Assembly: GCF_000686045.1 (NCBI RefSeq)
Contig: NZ_JMLV01000017.1
Coordinates: 1 to 61,329, forward strand
Origin: Fodinicurvata fenggangensis DSM 21160
GTDB taxonomy: Bacteria > Pseudomonadota > Alphaproteobacteria > Kiloniellales > DSM-21159
Direction: 5' to 3'
Length of the DNA: 61,329 nucleotides
Part shown: positions 17,178 to 26,274 of the stretch, piece by piece
Layout: every line of letters starts with the position of its first letter
Position numbering within the stretch: position 1 is the stretch's first letter
Notes under the pieces: generated by a model
Seen by the model: the letters and a program-made list of their open reading frames with translations, nothing else
Told to the model about the DNA's origin: nothing
Databases searched by the model: none
Translations under genes and position numbers: made by a program

Positions 17178-18032
17178 ATGTCCGCCCTCATGTCGGAAGT
17201 CACACGTTTCGCTCCCTCTCCCACCGGCCGCTTGCATCTGGGTCACGCCTATGCGGCCCTCTTTGCCGCCGAACAGGCCGGCCCCGAAGGCCGCTTCCTG
17301 ATCCGCATGGAGGATATAGACCGCAGCCGCTGCCGACCGGAGTATGAAACGGCGATATTCGAAGACCTGGCCTGGCTCGGCTTGACCTGGAGCGAGCCCG
17401 TGGATCGGCAAAGCGCACAGCTTGACGCTTACCGCCAGGCTCTGGACCGCCTGAATGAAGCAGGCCTGCTCTATCCCTGTTTCTGCACACGGCGGGATAT
17501 CACCGACGAGATAGCGCGCAGCGAACGCGCGCCGCACGGACCGGAAGGGCCCCTGTACCCCGGAACCTGTCGCCAGCTCACTGTCCAGGAACGACAGGCG
17601 CGCATGAAGGACGGTGCCACCTATGCCTGGCGCCTGGACATGGCCGAAGCACTGAAGCGCACGCCCGATCTGTCCTGGACGGACCGCCAGGCCGGACGAC
17701 AGGACGCACGCCCCGAACTGCTGGGCGACGTTGTGCTGGCGCGCAAGGACATCTCCACCAGCTATCATCTCTCCGTGGTGGTGGATGATGCGCGCCAGGG
17801 AATCACTCTGGTTACCCGAGGCGAAGACCTCTTCATGGCAAGCCACCTGCACAGATTGCTGCAGGCCCTGCTTGATCTGCCCGTGCCGGAATGGCTGCAC
17901 CACAGGCTCGTGACCGATTCCCAGGGCCAGCGCCTGGCCAAACGACACGACAGCCTTTCCCTGGACAGCCTGCGTCAGGCTGGCGAAAGCCCGCAGGAAA
18001 TACGTCACCGCCTGGGCTTCGGAGCCTCATAA
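17178..18032 (+). CDS. gluQ: Glutamyl-Q tRNA(Asp) synthetase
   Basis: It attaches glutamate to queuosine in the anticodon of tRNA-Asp. The 284-residue protein resembles the catalytic domain of GluRS without the anticodon-binding domain. It shows FAPSPTGRLHLGHA (HIGH region), a zinc-type CFC cysteine pair, and QRLAKRHDS in the KMSKS position. The start is ATG 17178 or 17190; GGAGG at 17171-17175 does not decide between them. An upstream extension to 16449 is antisense to the AlkA gene and not real. Confidence 0.92.
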   Translation: MSALMSEVTRFAPSPTGRLHLGHAYAALFAAEQAGPEGRFLIRMEDIDRSRCRPEYETAIFEDLAWLGLTWSEPVDRQSAQLDAYRQALDRLNEAGLLYPCFCTRRDITDEIARSERAPHGPEGPLYPGTCRQLTVQERQARMKDGATYAWRLDMAEALKRTPDLSWTDRQAGRQDARPELLGDVVLARKDISTSYHLSVVVDDARQGITLVTRGEDLFMASHLHRLLQALLDLPVPEWLHHRLVTDSQGQRLAKRHDSLSLDSLRQAGESPQEIRHRLGFGAS

Positions 18033-18052
18033 GCCCCTGAAAGATCGGGGCT
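18032..18052 (+). terminator. Weak hairpin after gluQ
   Basis: AGCCCC and GGGGCT pair across a 9-base loop just after the stop codon. No T tract follows, so termination here is uncertain. Confidence 0.35.
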
Positions 18053-18075
18053 CCGACATGCACCTCTCTACGGAG

Positions 18076-18109
18076 TTTCTTGCATATGACGTAACAAGAA
18101 AGTGTCATA
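18076..18109. promoter_or_regulatory. Interleaved inverted repeats upstream of the PAS gene
   Basis: TTTCTTG (18076-18082) pairs with CAAGAAA (18095-18101), and TATGAC (18085-18090) pairs with GTCATA (18104-18109). The two pairs interleave, so they cannot both form simple hairpins at once. They lie in an A+T-rich leader about 90 bases before the PAS gene and may be two operators or alternative RNA folds. Confidence 0.4.
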
Positions 18110-18194
18110 GCTAACTGATATAATTAAATACTGGATATCCTCGATAGGGTATATTAGTATTTATCTCGCATTTGAGTTTTCAGGGGGCGATCAA

Positions 18195-18851
18195 ATGACA
18201 CTGATGTGGCCTTTCCGGAACCTCCACTGGCACGTCGCCAGGAGCCGGGCTATCTGCTACGGCGCCATTACGGGGGAGACCGGAGACACACTTTCCAAAG
18301 ACAAGAGCAGTGGCTTCCGGGCCCATCTGCCCCATCCGCATTTCACCCAATTGCTGGATTACTGGTGTGGCAAGCGTGGGGAGTCCATTCCACGCAAGGC
18401 GGAGATCGATCCGCTGGATATTCCGGCCCTGTTGCCCTTCATCCAGATTCATGCACGCCAGGCGGACGGGCGCTATCTCTGTCGCCTGTCTGGCACGGCC
18501 ATTGTCGAGGCCCTGGCCATGGAAACGACGGGACAGCACCTGGACGAAGTGCTGCCCCCGCAGCACCTGAAAAGCAGGACAGCCATCCTGGATCGCTGCC
18601 TCAAGCGTGGGCTTCCCAGTTTCTATTCCGGACGCCTGGCCATGCCCGGCCGCGAGTTCCTGCCGTTCCACCGGCTTGTGCTGCCACTCAGAAACAGCGG
18701 CGCGAAAGCGGATTGTGCGCTGACTTTCTCGATGGTGGACCTGCTTACCAATGATGGCATGGACGCAACGCCACCAGCTGGTATTGCATATCGGATCGAT
18801 GCAAATGCGCAAGATCTGGTTGCTCGAAAGGAAACGCCCGTACTGTCCTGA
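18195..18851 (+). CDS. PAS-domain (PAS_5 type) protein
   Basis: A 218-residue protein with one PAS_5-like domain, recognised from LLDYWCGKRGESIPRKAEIDP, then PLDIPALLPFIQIH and the YLCRLSGTAIVEALAMETTG segment. Such proteins are common in alphaproteobacteria and carry no output domain, so the role is probably sensory or regulatory. GGGGG lies 7 bases upstream of ATG 18195. It is followed by a convergent ACT-domain gene. The function is unknown. Confidence 0.75.
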   Translation: MTLMWPFRNLHWHVARSRAICYGAITGETGDTLSKDKSSGFRAHLPHPHFTQLLDYWCGKRGESIPRKAEIDPLDIPALLPFIQIHARQADGRYLCRLSGTAIVEALAMETTGQHLDEVLPPQHLKSRTAILDRCLKRGLPSFYSGRLAMPGREFLPFHRLVLPLRNSGAKADCALTFSMVDLLTNDGMDATPPAGIAYRIDANAQDLVARKETPVLS

Positions 18852-18869
18852 ACCGCCGAGCGGAAAGAA

Positions 18870-19196
18870 TCAGATGTTCTTTTCCGAAGTCAGGACCGTA
18901 CGCACCCCAGGTACCTGACGCAGGCATCGCGCGATATAGTCGGCCAGATGCGGCGTCAGCCCCCCCACCTGGAAATCCATCGCAAGTTCGGTCTGGTCCG
19001 ATCCGATCCTGTCGCTGTGCCAACGCAAGGGGACAAGGCTGCGTTTGGCAAAAAGCTCAAGCACACGCGGCATAAGTCCAGGATCGGCTTCGGCCAGCAC
19101 GGAAAAACAGAATACGGGCTGCGCCTCTGAATGAGCCTCATGGCCTTCAGGGGCAGTAGCTTCCATACCACGGGAAGCGGCAACGGCGGATGTCAT
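18870..19196 (-). CDS. Stand-alone ACT-domain protein
   Basis: A 108-residue protein, mostly one ACT domain from about residue 26 (QPVFCFSVLAEADPGLMPRVLELFAKRSL). It resembles the regulatory part of acetolactate synthase small subunits and similar amino-acid sensors. The N-terminal 25 residues look disordered. No partner enzyme is adjacent, so a ligand-binding regulatory role is possible but not assignable. An internal start at the methionine of GMEATAPEG is an alternative. Confidence 0.65.
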   Translation of the reverse strand: MTSAVAASRGMEATAPEGHEAHSEAQPVFCFSVLAEADPGLMPRVLELFAKRSLVPLRWHSDRIGSDQTELAMDFQVGGLTPHLADYIARCLRQVPGVRTVLTSEKNI

Positions 19197-19550
19197 TGGA
19201 GGATACTCCGGTCTACAGAAATTTCAGCGATAAGAGTATGTCCCGGCTACCGTATCGGCGCCGGGCGAATAATTCGCTGAATCCCTGTGAAAACCGTATG
19301 AGTCATACAGGGGATCATAAGCGGAGCCGATGCAAACGGTCAAGCTCGAAGCTTCCTTGCTTTTCCGGAGCAGCCGCCAGGCAAGCGTACCATTCAAGTG
19401 ATACGGCCCTGGATGACGCCCTGCTTCATTCGGTAGGGCGCATCAAAATCTGTTGGCACAGTTGCCCAGGCCCTTCCCTGAAAATGGCCCTTTCCTGTAG
19501 GGGCCGGTCATCGCAGATTCCCTGCATCACACGCAGCAGCAGGAAGACAG
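19197..19550. other. Intergenic stretch without a supported gene
   Basis: About 350 bases between the ACT and GNAT genes. It holds the promoters of both genes, which diverge. An open frame at 19190-19585 gives a serine- and arginine-rich product with no recognisable domain and is not credible. No RNA gene or clear repeat was seen. Confidence 0.5.
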
Positions 19551-20282
19551 ATGAACGATCAAGGCGATGCCACAAGATACAATGAGTTTGGCCAGCCCGT
19601 GGGCGCGCCGCTGGACAACTGGACCACACGTCCGCGCCCGCCCCTCAGCGCGATGGAAGGCCGCTTCAGCCGTGTGGAGCCGCTTGATGCCACCCGACAC
19701 GGCGACGACCTCTTCACGGCTTTTGCGGACGACGACGACGGACGCATCTGGACCTACATGGCTTCGGGGCCCTTTGCCGACCGGCAGGCGTTCGACCGCT
19801 GGCTGTCGATCTGCCAAGACTCCGAGGATCCATTCTTCCATGCCATTGTCGACCTGAAATCCGGCCATGCATCGGGCGTTGCCAGTTTCATGCGCATGGC
19901 GCCCGAAATGGGCGTCATCGAGGTGGGCAATATCAGCCTTGCCCCACGGCTCCAGAAAACGGCCGCGGCCACAGAGGCGATGTATCTCATGATGCGCCGT
20001 GTTTTCGATGAACTGGGCTATCGCCGCTATGAATGGAAGTGCGACAGCCTGAATGCCCCTTCGCGCAAGGCCGCCGAGCGCCTGGGTTTCACTTTCGAGG
20101 GGATCTTCCGCCAGGCGGTGGTCTACAAGGGCCGCAACCGGGATACAGCCTGGTACGCCATCACCGACCGGGAGTGGCCCGCCATACGGCAGGCCCTGGT
20201 AAGCTGGCTGGACGCAGGCAATTTCGATGGCGAAGGGGGCCAGAAGCAGCCGCTTTCCGCTTTCATGCCCAAGCGTTCCTGA
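19551..20282 (+). CDS. GNAT-family N-acetyltransferase (RimJ/RimL type)
   Basis: A 243-residue protein with a GNAT fold. The N terminus has the NEFGQPVGAPL segment common in this subfamily. The acetyl-CoA-binding region and LNAPSRKAAERLGFTFEGIFRQ follow; this stretch is typical of RimJ/RimL-like enzymes that acetylate N-terminal amino groups or small molecules. The substrate is not known. A short hairpin with a T run follows the gene. Confidence 0.82.
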   Translation: MNDQGDATRYNEFGQPVGAPLDNWTTRPRPPLSAMEGRFSRVEPLDATRHGDDLFTAFADDDDGRIWTYMASGPFADRQAFDRWLSICQDSEDPFFHAIVDLKSGHASGVASFMRMAPEMGVIEVGNISLAPRLQKTAAATEAMYLMMRRVFDELGYRRYEWKCDSLNAPSRKAAERLGFTFEGIFRQAVVYKGRNRDTAWYAITDREWPAIRQALVSWLDAGNFDGEGGQKQPLSAFMPKRS

Positions 20283-20294
20283 ACAACTTGAGCG

Positions 20295-20316
20295 GCCGGC
20301 AAAAACGGCTTTTTTG
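20295..20316 (+). terminator. Candidate terminator after the GNAT gene
   Basis: GCCG-GCAAAAA-CGGC is a short stem followed by TTTTTTG, 13 bases after the stop codon. The overlapping pair GGCAAAAA/TTTTTGCC offers another fold. The short stem makes strength doubtful. Confidence 0.5.
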
Positions 20317-20435
20317 CCATAGCCTGCCTGGGTTAATCTCCAGGCACTTTTCCGCAAGGAGAAGGGCCAATATCAAGAGGCTGCACGGCTTTCACAGTGC
20401 AGCCACACTGCAAAGAGAACAAGGAAACGATTCCA

Positions 20436-21419
20436 ATGAGACTTTCCGCGCTCAAGACCACGGCCTTTGCCTTGGCACTCGGGGCTTCCGTCGGCCTTAC
20501 TTCCGCCAGTGCAGAAGCCCAGACACGATTGACCCTGAAATCGGCATCTTCGACCTCGTCCTATTACGTGATGATGGTGCAGCTGGCCGAGATGCTCGAG
20601 GATGCCACGGACGGCCAGATCCAGCCGACCGTCGAGGAAAGCCAGGGCTCCGTACAGAACGTCAAGGAAGCCGCCCGGCGGCCCGGCGCCTTCCTCTTCA
20701 CCACTCCGCCCAGCCTGCTGGACAAGGCCCGCGCCGGAGAAGGCGACTTCGAGGGCGAGGAAGGCTATGACCGTATCCGCACGCTCTTCGCCGTGCCCTT
20801 CATCACGATTCACTTCGTGGTCAGCGACGACAGCGGCATCGAGAATGTCGAGGATCTTGCCGGCAAGAACTTCATTCCCGGCGGCACCGGCACCTTCTGC
20901 GAAGGCCGGACCAAGGCCGTGCTCGGACTGCTGGGCCTGGGCGAGGACGTCGAGTATTCCAACGTCGAGCTTAACAATGCGCCGGACGCCCTGCGCAACG
21001 GCCGTGTCGACGGCTATGCCACCTGTTCCTCGCATCCCGTACCGGGCCTGGTGGAGCTGGCCACGACAACCGACGTGAATATCCTCAGCTTCACCGACGA
21101 ACAGCGTGAACAGATCTTTGCCGAGGACCCGCTGTCCGGGCCGATCACCATTGCCGCCGGCACCTATGACGGCCAGGACGAGGCGGTGAATACCGTTGCC
21201 GTGCCCGTGGGCGCCTTCGGCACCACCGACATGGACGATGACACCGCTTATCAGGTGGTGAAGTCCTTCTGGGAACAGCGGGACGCGCTGGTCGACGAAA
21301 ATCCCTGGTGGGACGGCGTGACGCCTGACCTGGTGGCCCAGATGGGCACACCCATCCATCCGGGGGCCCTGCGCTATTACGAAGAGGCCGGGATCGACAT
21401 TCCCGAGTCCATGCGCTAA
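20436..21419 (+). CDS. TAXI-family TRAP transporter substrate-binding protein
   Basis: The periplasmic receptor of a TAXI-type TRAP transporter, 327 residues. It has a signal peptide with hydrophobic core TTAFALALGASVGL and likely cleavage after SASAEA. The mature part shows the TAXI pattern, with LAGKNFIPGGTGTFCEGRTK and ALRNGRVDGYATCSSHP. ATG 20436 follows AAGGAAA at 20421-20427. The fused permease lies downstream. TAXI systems take up organic acids such as glutamate or 2-oxoglutarate, but this ligand is unknown. Confidence 0.9.
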   Translation: MRLSALKTTAFALALGASVGLTSASAEAQTRLTLKSASSTSSYYVMMVQLAEMLEDATDGQIQPTVEESQGSVQNVKEAARRPGAFLFTTPPSLLDKARAGEGDFEGEEGYDRIRTLFAVPFITIHFVVSDDSGIENVEDLAGKNFIPGGTGTFCEGRTKAVLGLLGLGEDVEYSNVELNNAPDALRNGRVDGYATCSSHPVPGLVELATTTDVNILSFTDEQREQIFAEDPLSGPITIAAGTYDGQDEAVNTVAVPVGAFGTTDMDDDTAYQVVKSFWEQRDALVDENPWWDGVTPDLVAQMGTPIHPGALRYYEEAGIDIPESMR

Positions 21420-21443
21420 GCCACTTTCGGACCTGTTGAACCG

Positions 21444-21480
21444 CCCGGCCCTGCAGCGTTCTCCACGCTGCGGGGCCGGG
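21444..21480 (+). promoter_or_regulatory. Large hairpin between TRAP receptor and permease genes
   Basis: CCCGGCCC-T-GCAGCG and CGCTGC-G-GGGCCGGG form a stem of 14 pairs plus one internal T-G position, with a 7-base loop. Only TTGCGTT follows, so it is probably not a full terminator. Such hairpins after receptor genes can stabilise the receptor mRNA or reduce read-through into the permease. Confidence 0.65.
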
Positions 21481-21539
21481 TTGCGTTCGGCGCACCGTCG
21501 TTCCAATTTTCCCGTCCCTTTTCTCCCTTCAGCAGAGAT

Positions 21540-23372
21540 TTGCCCGTGCCGGATCAAGAGTCACACGCAGAGGAATCTTCAGCTGGCCAAGTTGCCAGTG
21601 GCAAATGGCGCTGGACCCTTTTGGGCTTTGCCTTCCTGACCGTTGGATTTCATCTCTACATCGCCTTTTCCGGGCTGGTCCCCAACCTGATTTCGCGCCC
21701 CCTGCACATGGCTCTTGCGGCAACCTGGATCTTTTTCCTCGGTGCCGGCGTTGCCAAAACCCCCTTCGCCCGCTGGAGCGGGTTTGCCATCGGTGCAATC
21801 GGCCTGGGCGCCTGCATCTGGATCATGCTGGACCGCGAAACACTTGTGCGGCAGTACGGCGCTCTGGAAGGCGCTTGGCAGATGGCCCTGGCCCTGGCCC
21901 TGCTGATCACGGTACTGGAAATGGCGCGCCGCGCCATCAAGGCGGTCCTGCCGGCCGTGGCCACGATTGTCCTGCTCTACGGCTATTTCGGCGAATACAT
22001 CCCCGGCAAGTTCGGCCACGCCGGCATGCCGCCCGACTACTTCCTCGGCACGCTCACCATTACGGAAGGCGGACTCTGGGGCTCCCTGACCGGGATCTCG
22101 GTAACCACCATCTCCCTGTTCATCATCGTCGGTGCCTTCATCTCGGCCGGCCAGGCCGGCGTCGGCTTCATGGCCTTCTCGACCCAGGTTGCCGGGCGAT
22201 TGCGCGCCGGCGCCGCCAAGGTGGCGGTCGTCTCCTCCGCGCTCTACGGCACGATCTCCGGCGTCGCCGCCGCCAACACCGCCTCCACCGGCATGGTCAC
22301 GATCCCCGCCATGAAGAAGCGCGGCTATCCGCCCCCGCTGGCCGGCGCCGTCGAGGCCGTGGCCTCCACCGGCGGCCAGATCATGCCGCCGGTAATGGGA
22401 GCGGGTATCTTCGTGATGGCCGAACTGCTGCGCATGCCCTACACCGACATCATGGTGGCCGCCACCCTGCCGGCCTTCCTCTTCTTCGTCGCGGCCTGGG
22501 CCGGCGTCCATGTCTTCGCCCTGCGCTATGACCTGCAGGCCTTGCCCCGCGAAATGATGCCGGGCTGGCTGCGCGTGGCCCAGACCGTGCCCTTCTTCCT
22601 GGTGCCTTTCGGCATTCTGATCGGGGCGCTGGCCTTCACCGACTACACCATCTCGTTCGCAGCCGTCTTCGCCGCCTGTGCCGCCTGGTTGCTGCTGTTC
22701 TTCAACGAGGACGGCAGCCTGTCCATCACGGGCTGGCTGAAGCGCACGGAAATCGCGCTGGTCAATGCAGCCAAGCAGATCGCCGTCATCGCCGCCATCA
22801 TCATCTGTGCCGGCATCATTGTCGGCGTCTTCAACATGACCGGCTTGGGCGTCAAGCTGACCTCGATGATCCTGTCCGTCTCGGACGGCAAGCTCTGGGC
22901 GGTCCTGCTGCTGACAGCACTGGCCAGCCTGATCCTGGGCATGGAACTGCCGACCACGGCGGCCTACATCATCTGTGTGGCGGTGGCCGGTCCAGCCCTG
23001 GTCGAGGCGGGCGTGCCGGAGCTCTATGCCCACCTCTTCGTCTTCTGGTACGCCCTACTCTGCACCATCACGCCTCCGGTCTGCGGCAATGTCTTCATTG
23101 CCGCCGGCATCGCCGAAACACCCTGGCTGCCTGTTGCCGGCAAGGCCATGCTGCTGGGCCTCGGACTCTTCCTCGTGCCGCTCGGCTTCATCTTCAATCC
23201 CGGCCTGCTGGAGTTGGGAACCGACCCGCTGACGGCTTTCGCTGCAACGCTGAAGGTGGGCGTCGCGCTGGTCTTCTGCAGCTACGGGGCCATCGGCCAA
23301 CCCGGCCGGTTGTGGCTGCGTCCCTTTGCACTGGCAATCGGGGTGGGCCTGCTGTTCCTCTGGGGAATCTAG
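21540..23372 (+). CDS. TRAP transporter fused permease (TAXI type)
   Basis: A 610-residue membrane protein that joins the small (DctQ-like) and large (DctM-like) TRAP subunits, as in TAXI systems. The N-terminal part has four membrane segments; the large domain follows, with TGMVTIPAMKKRGYPPPLAGAVEA and the TGGQIMPPVMGAG signature. It starts at TTG 21540 or GTG 21546, with no ATG nearby. It works with the receptor gene upstream. Its TAG stop shares a CTAG with the stop of the convergent TctA gene. Confidence 0.9.
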   Translation: MPVPDQESHAEESSAGQVASGKWRWTLLGFAFLTVGFHLYIAFSGLVPNLISRPLHMALAATWIFFLGAGVAKTPFARWSGFAIGAIGLGACIWIMLDRETLVRQYGALEGAWQMALALALLITVLEMARRAIKAVLPAVATIVLLYGYFGEYIPGKFGHAGMPPDYFLGTLTITEGGLWGSLTGISVTTISLFIIVGAFISAGQAGVGFMAFSTQVAGRLRAGAAKVAVVSSALYGTISGVAAANTASTGMVTIPAMKKRGYPPPLAGAVEAVASTGGQIMPPVMGAGIFVMAELLRMPYTDIMVAATLPAFLFFVAAWAGVHVFALRYDLQALPREMMPGWLRVAQTVPFFLVPFGILIGALAFTDYTISFAAVFAACAAWLLLFFNEDGSLSITGWLKRTEIALVNAAKQIAVIAAIIICAGIIVGVFNMTGLGVKLTSMILSVSDGKLWAVLLLTALASLILGMELPTTAAYIICVAVAGPALVEAGVPELYAHLFVFWYALLCTITPPVCGNVFIAAGIAETPWLPVAGKAMLLGLGLFLVPLGFIFNPGLLELGTDPLTAFAATLKVGVALVFCSYGAIGQPGRLWLRPFALAIGVGLLFLWGI

Positions 23373-24874
23373 GGGGCAGATTCCGCACCTCGGCGCTTAC
23401 GGAAGGCCAAGTAGAACGACAAGCAAAGCATGATCGCCGTGATGGCATAGAGTGTCAGGGCGATGGGACTCTGGAAGAGGATGGCGAAATTGCCGTCGGA
23501 AATGGAGAGCGAACGTCTCAGGTTGTTCTCCATGTCCGCACCCAGAAGCAAGCCCAGAATGATCGGCACCAGCGAAACCCCGATCTTGCGCAGGATATAG
23601 CCGAGCACGCCGAAGCCCACCATGACCAGCAGGTCGAAGGTCGAATGGCTGATGGAATAGATGCCCATGAAGGAAACCATCACCACGAAGGGCATCAGGA
23701 TCCACTGCGGCATGCTCAGCATGCGCGTGAAGAGACTGATCAGCGGGATGTTCAGCAGCAACAGCACGACATTGGCAATGTAGAGTGCGGCAATCAGGCC
23801 CCAGACGATATCCGGCTGGCGCTCGAACAGCAGCGGCCCCGGCTGGATATTGAGCGAGATCAGCAGCGCCAGCATGACCGCCGTCGTTCCGCTGCCAGGC
23901 ACACCCAGGGTCAGCATGGGAATAAGGGCCCCGCCGGAGGCTGAGTTGTTCCCAGCCTCGGGAGCGGCCACGCCCTTGGGATTGCCCTTGCCGAACGAGC
24001 CGTCCTTGTCGCTCCAGCGCTGCTCGCCGATATAGGACAGGAAGGCGCCCAGCGAAGCCCCTGCCCCCGGCAGGACTCCCGAGACGAAGCCGATCACCGA
24101 GCCGCGCATATACGCCCAGCCGCCGGAAAGGATGTCCTTCATTTTCGGAATGGCACGGCCCAACGGCACCATCTTGTCCGGCAACTGGTCCATCTTCTCC
24201 AGGTACATAAGGACTTCGCTGATGGCGAACAGGCCGACGATGGCCACGATGGGATCGAAGCCGTCATAGAGGTGGAAGGAATCAAAGGTGAAGCGCGCCA
24301 CACCTGTGCCGGGGTCCAGGCCCACCGAAGCGATCATCAGGCCCAGGAAGGCAGCAATCAAGGTCTTGAAGGGATTGGCGCCGGTAATTCCGCCAATGGT
24401 GGCGAAGGCCATGACATAGAGCGCAAAATAGTCGCTGGGGCCGAAATGGATGGCCACACTGGCCAGCATGGGCGCAAAAAGCGTCAGGCCGATGGTCGCG
24501 AAGGTGGCTCCGATAAAGGAGGCGACGGCCGATATCGCCAGGGCTTCCGATGCCTTTCCCGCTTTAGCCATGGGATAGCCGTCCAGCGTGGTCATGATGG
24601 CCGGCTCGTCCCCGGGGATGTTCAGCAGGATACTGGAAATGCGCCCGCCATACATGCAGCCGTAGTAGATGCAGGACAGCAGGATCAGGGCCGAGGTGGG
24701 ATCGAGCTCCAGGGAAAAGGCAACCGGGATCAGGATGGCCACGCCATTGACCGGTCCCAAACCCGGAAGAGAGCCAATCAGGGTGCCGAGAAAACAGCCG
24801 AGCAGCGCCAGCATCAGATTGGTGGGCGTCAACGCCACGGCAAAGCCGTCGGCAAGCAGGTTCAGGGTTTCCAT
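23369..24874 (-). CDS. tctA: Tripartite tricarboxylate transporter large permease TctA
   Basis: The large membrane subunit of a TctABC-type secondary carrier, 501 residues with about a dozen hydrophobic segments. Family marks include LIGSLPGLGPVNGVAILIPV, GCMYGGRISSILLNIPG and GVLPGAGASLGAFLSY. It is last in tctC-tctB-tctA, with 3 bases between tctB and tctA. The gene order next to an HMG-CoA lyase and a CoA transferase suggests uptake of a branched dicarboxylate rather than citrate; this is inference. Confidence 0.93.
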   Translation of the reverse strand: METLNLLADGFAVALTPTNLMLALLGCFLGTLIGSLPGLGPVNGVAILIPVAFSLELDPTSALILLSCIYYGCMYGGRISSILLNIPGDEPAIMTTLDGYPMAKAGKASEALAISAVASFIGATFATIGLTLFAPMLASVAIHFGPSDYFALYVMAFATIGGITGANPFKTLIAAFLGLMIASVGLDPGTGVARFTFDSFHLYDGFDPIVAIVGLFAISEVLMYLEKMDQLPDKMVPLGRAIPKMKDILSGGWAYMRGSVIGFVSGVLPGAGASLGAFLSYIGEQRWSDKDGSFGKGNPKGVAAPEAGNNSASGGALIPMLTLGVPGSGTTAVMLALLISLNIQPGPLLFERQPDIVWGLIAALYIANVVLLLLNIPLISLFTRMLSMPQWILMPFVVMVSFMGIYSISHSTFDLLVMVGFGVLGYILRKIGVSLVPIILGLLLGADMENNLRRSLSISDGNFAILFQSPIALTLYAITAIMLCLSFYLAFRKRRGAESAP

Positions 24875-24877
24875 GCG

Positions 24878-25309
24878 TCAGCTCATGAATTCGGGCAGGG
24901 CGGGCAATGGCAGTCCGAGCACACGGTCGAAGGTCAGGAACAGAACCAGGCTGACCACCGCACCAGAAACAGCGGATTTGTGCCACTGGCTGCCAAGCAG
25001 TCGCCCAAGCAAGGCCACCGCCACGAAGGTGATCAGTAGAAAGCCCAGCCTTTCCAGCAGCAGGGCGTAACTCACCAGGATGCAGATGGCCGCCAGCTGC
25101 CGCAGCAATGCCGCACCGCGCGGCCAATCCGGGTTGGCGTCGGGCCGCAACAGCAGGAAAAGGCTCAGCACCGCCACGGGCACGGACAGCATCACGGGAA
25201 ACGCTGCGGGCCCCAGAGGGTCGCCGAAACTTGCCTCGTAGGTGCCCGCAGTCAGTCCATACCAGATCGCAGCGGCCAGGAGAACCAGGCCGACAATGCG
25301 ATCTGTCAT
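24878..25309 (-). CDS. tctB: Tripartite tricarboxylate transporter small permease TctB
   Basis: The small membrane subunit of the TctABC carrier, 143 residues with four predicted hydrophobic segments, starting VGLVLLAAAIWYGLTAGTYE. The family is poorly conserved in sequence, so identification rests on size, topology and place between tctC and tctA. Its start overlaps the end of tctC by 4 bases, which implies translational coupling. Confidence 0.88.
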   Translation of the reverse strand: MTDRIVGLVLLAAAIWYGLTAGTYEASFGDPLGPAAFPVMLSVPVAVLSLFLLLRPDANPDWPRGAALLRQLAAICILVSYALLLERLGFLLITFVAVALLGRLLGSQWHKSAVSGAVVSLVLFLTFDRVLGLPLPALPEFMS

Positions 25310-26274
25310 TCGATAACCCCGATCTCCCGCGAGATCTGGTTCATCTGCTCGGCCTGTTCGTTCACATAGGCCTCGAATTCCTCACCGCCGCGCCAGACGG
25401 GCACCAGCCCGCTGCTCCGCGCGGCTTCCTTCCATTCGTCACTCTCGTAGAGGTCCGACAGGCGTTCCACCCAGCTTTCGTAGACCTCGTCGGAGACCTC
25501 ACCGCCAGTATAGAAACCGCGCCAGTTGTAGCCCGTGACTTCATAGCCCTGTTCGATGGCCGTGGGGGCATCGGGGAAAGCCGGGATGGGATCGTCGGAC
25601 AAGGCGGCCAGGATGCGGATGTCGCCGGATTCCACGAAACCGGCAATCTCCCCCAGGTCCGTGGAAACCAGATCCACCTGTCCACCCAACATCTGGGTCA
25701 CGGCCGGGCTGCCGCCGTCGAACTGGACCCAGCGGATCTGCTTGTAGTCCTCGGCAGAGATGCCTGCGGCGTCGGCAAGCATCAACAGGCGGATATGATC
25801 CCAACCACCGGCCCCCGAGGACCCCGCTGTCGGGACCGAGCCCGGATCTTCCTTCAAGGCCTCGACCAGGTCGTCCAGATCCTCCATCTCGGAGTCGGCC
25901 GGCACGACCAGGACACCCACGTCGGTGCCCAGCATGGCAATCCAGCGCATCACGTCGGTGCCCGCCGGATACTTGTCCTGGGCAATCTGTGTAACGCCCA
26001 CTGTGGAGGTTGCCACCAGCAGGGAGTCATCGTCCGCGCGTTTCGACATGACGTTGGCGTAGGCCGTTGCACCGACCCCGCCCGGCATATTCGTGACCTG
26101 GACCGGTTCGTCCACGAGATCCAGATCGTGCAGCAGCTTGCCGACCGTGCGACAGGTAAAGTCCCAACCTCCACCGGGGTCGGCCGGCGCAATGCATTCC
26201 GCTGCCTGCGCCTGGAAGGCGCCCAGCGATGCAAAGACCACCGCGGCGCCAAGGGTTCTTGAAATAACTGTCAT
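25306..26274 (-). CDS. tctC: Tripartite tricarboxylate transporter receptor TctC (Bug family)
   Basis: A periplasmic binding protein of about 322 residues with a signal peptide (LGAAVVFASLGAFQAQAAE). The mature start resembles Bug proteins, but the ligand loop has AECIAPADPGGGWDFTCRT where many members have PGGxxD. GGGAGG lies just upstream of two adjacent ATG codons (26277 and 26274); the second has the better spacing. It is first in the tctCBA operon and about 100 bases downstream of the GntR gene. The ligand is unknown, probably a di- or tricarboxylate. Confidence 0.9.
   Translation of the reverse strand: MTVISRTLGAAVVFASLGAFQAQAAECIAPADPGGGWDFTCRTVGKLLHDLDLVDEPVQVTNMPGGVGATAYANVMSKRADDDSLLVATSTVGVTQIAQDKYPAGTDVMRWIAMLGTDVGVLVVPADSEMEDLDDLVEALKEDPGSVPTAGSSGAGGWDHIRLLMLADAAGISAEDYKQIRWVQFDGGSPAVTQMLGGQVDLVSTDLGEIAGFVESGDIRILAALSDDPIPAFPDAPTAIEQGYEVTGYNWRGFYTGGEVSDEVYESWVERLSDLYESDEWKEAARSSGLVPVWRGGEEFEAYVNEQAEQMNQISREIGVIE

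Noticed and set aside
17148-18008. N-terminal extension of the AlkA-like frame
   Set aside because: It is antisense to gluQ and unlike any glycosylase.
19190-19585. 131-codon open frame upstream of the GNAT gene
   Set aside because: Low-complexity serine/arginine product, no domain, and it overlaps the starts of two real genes.
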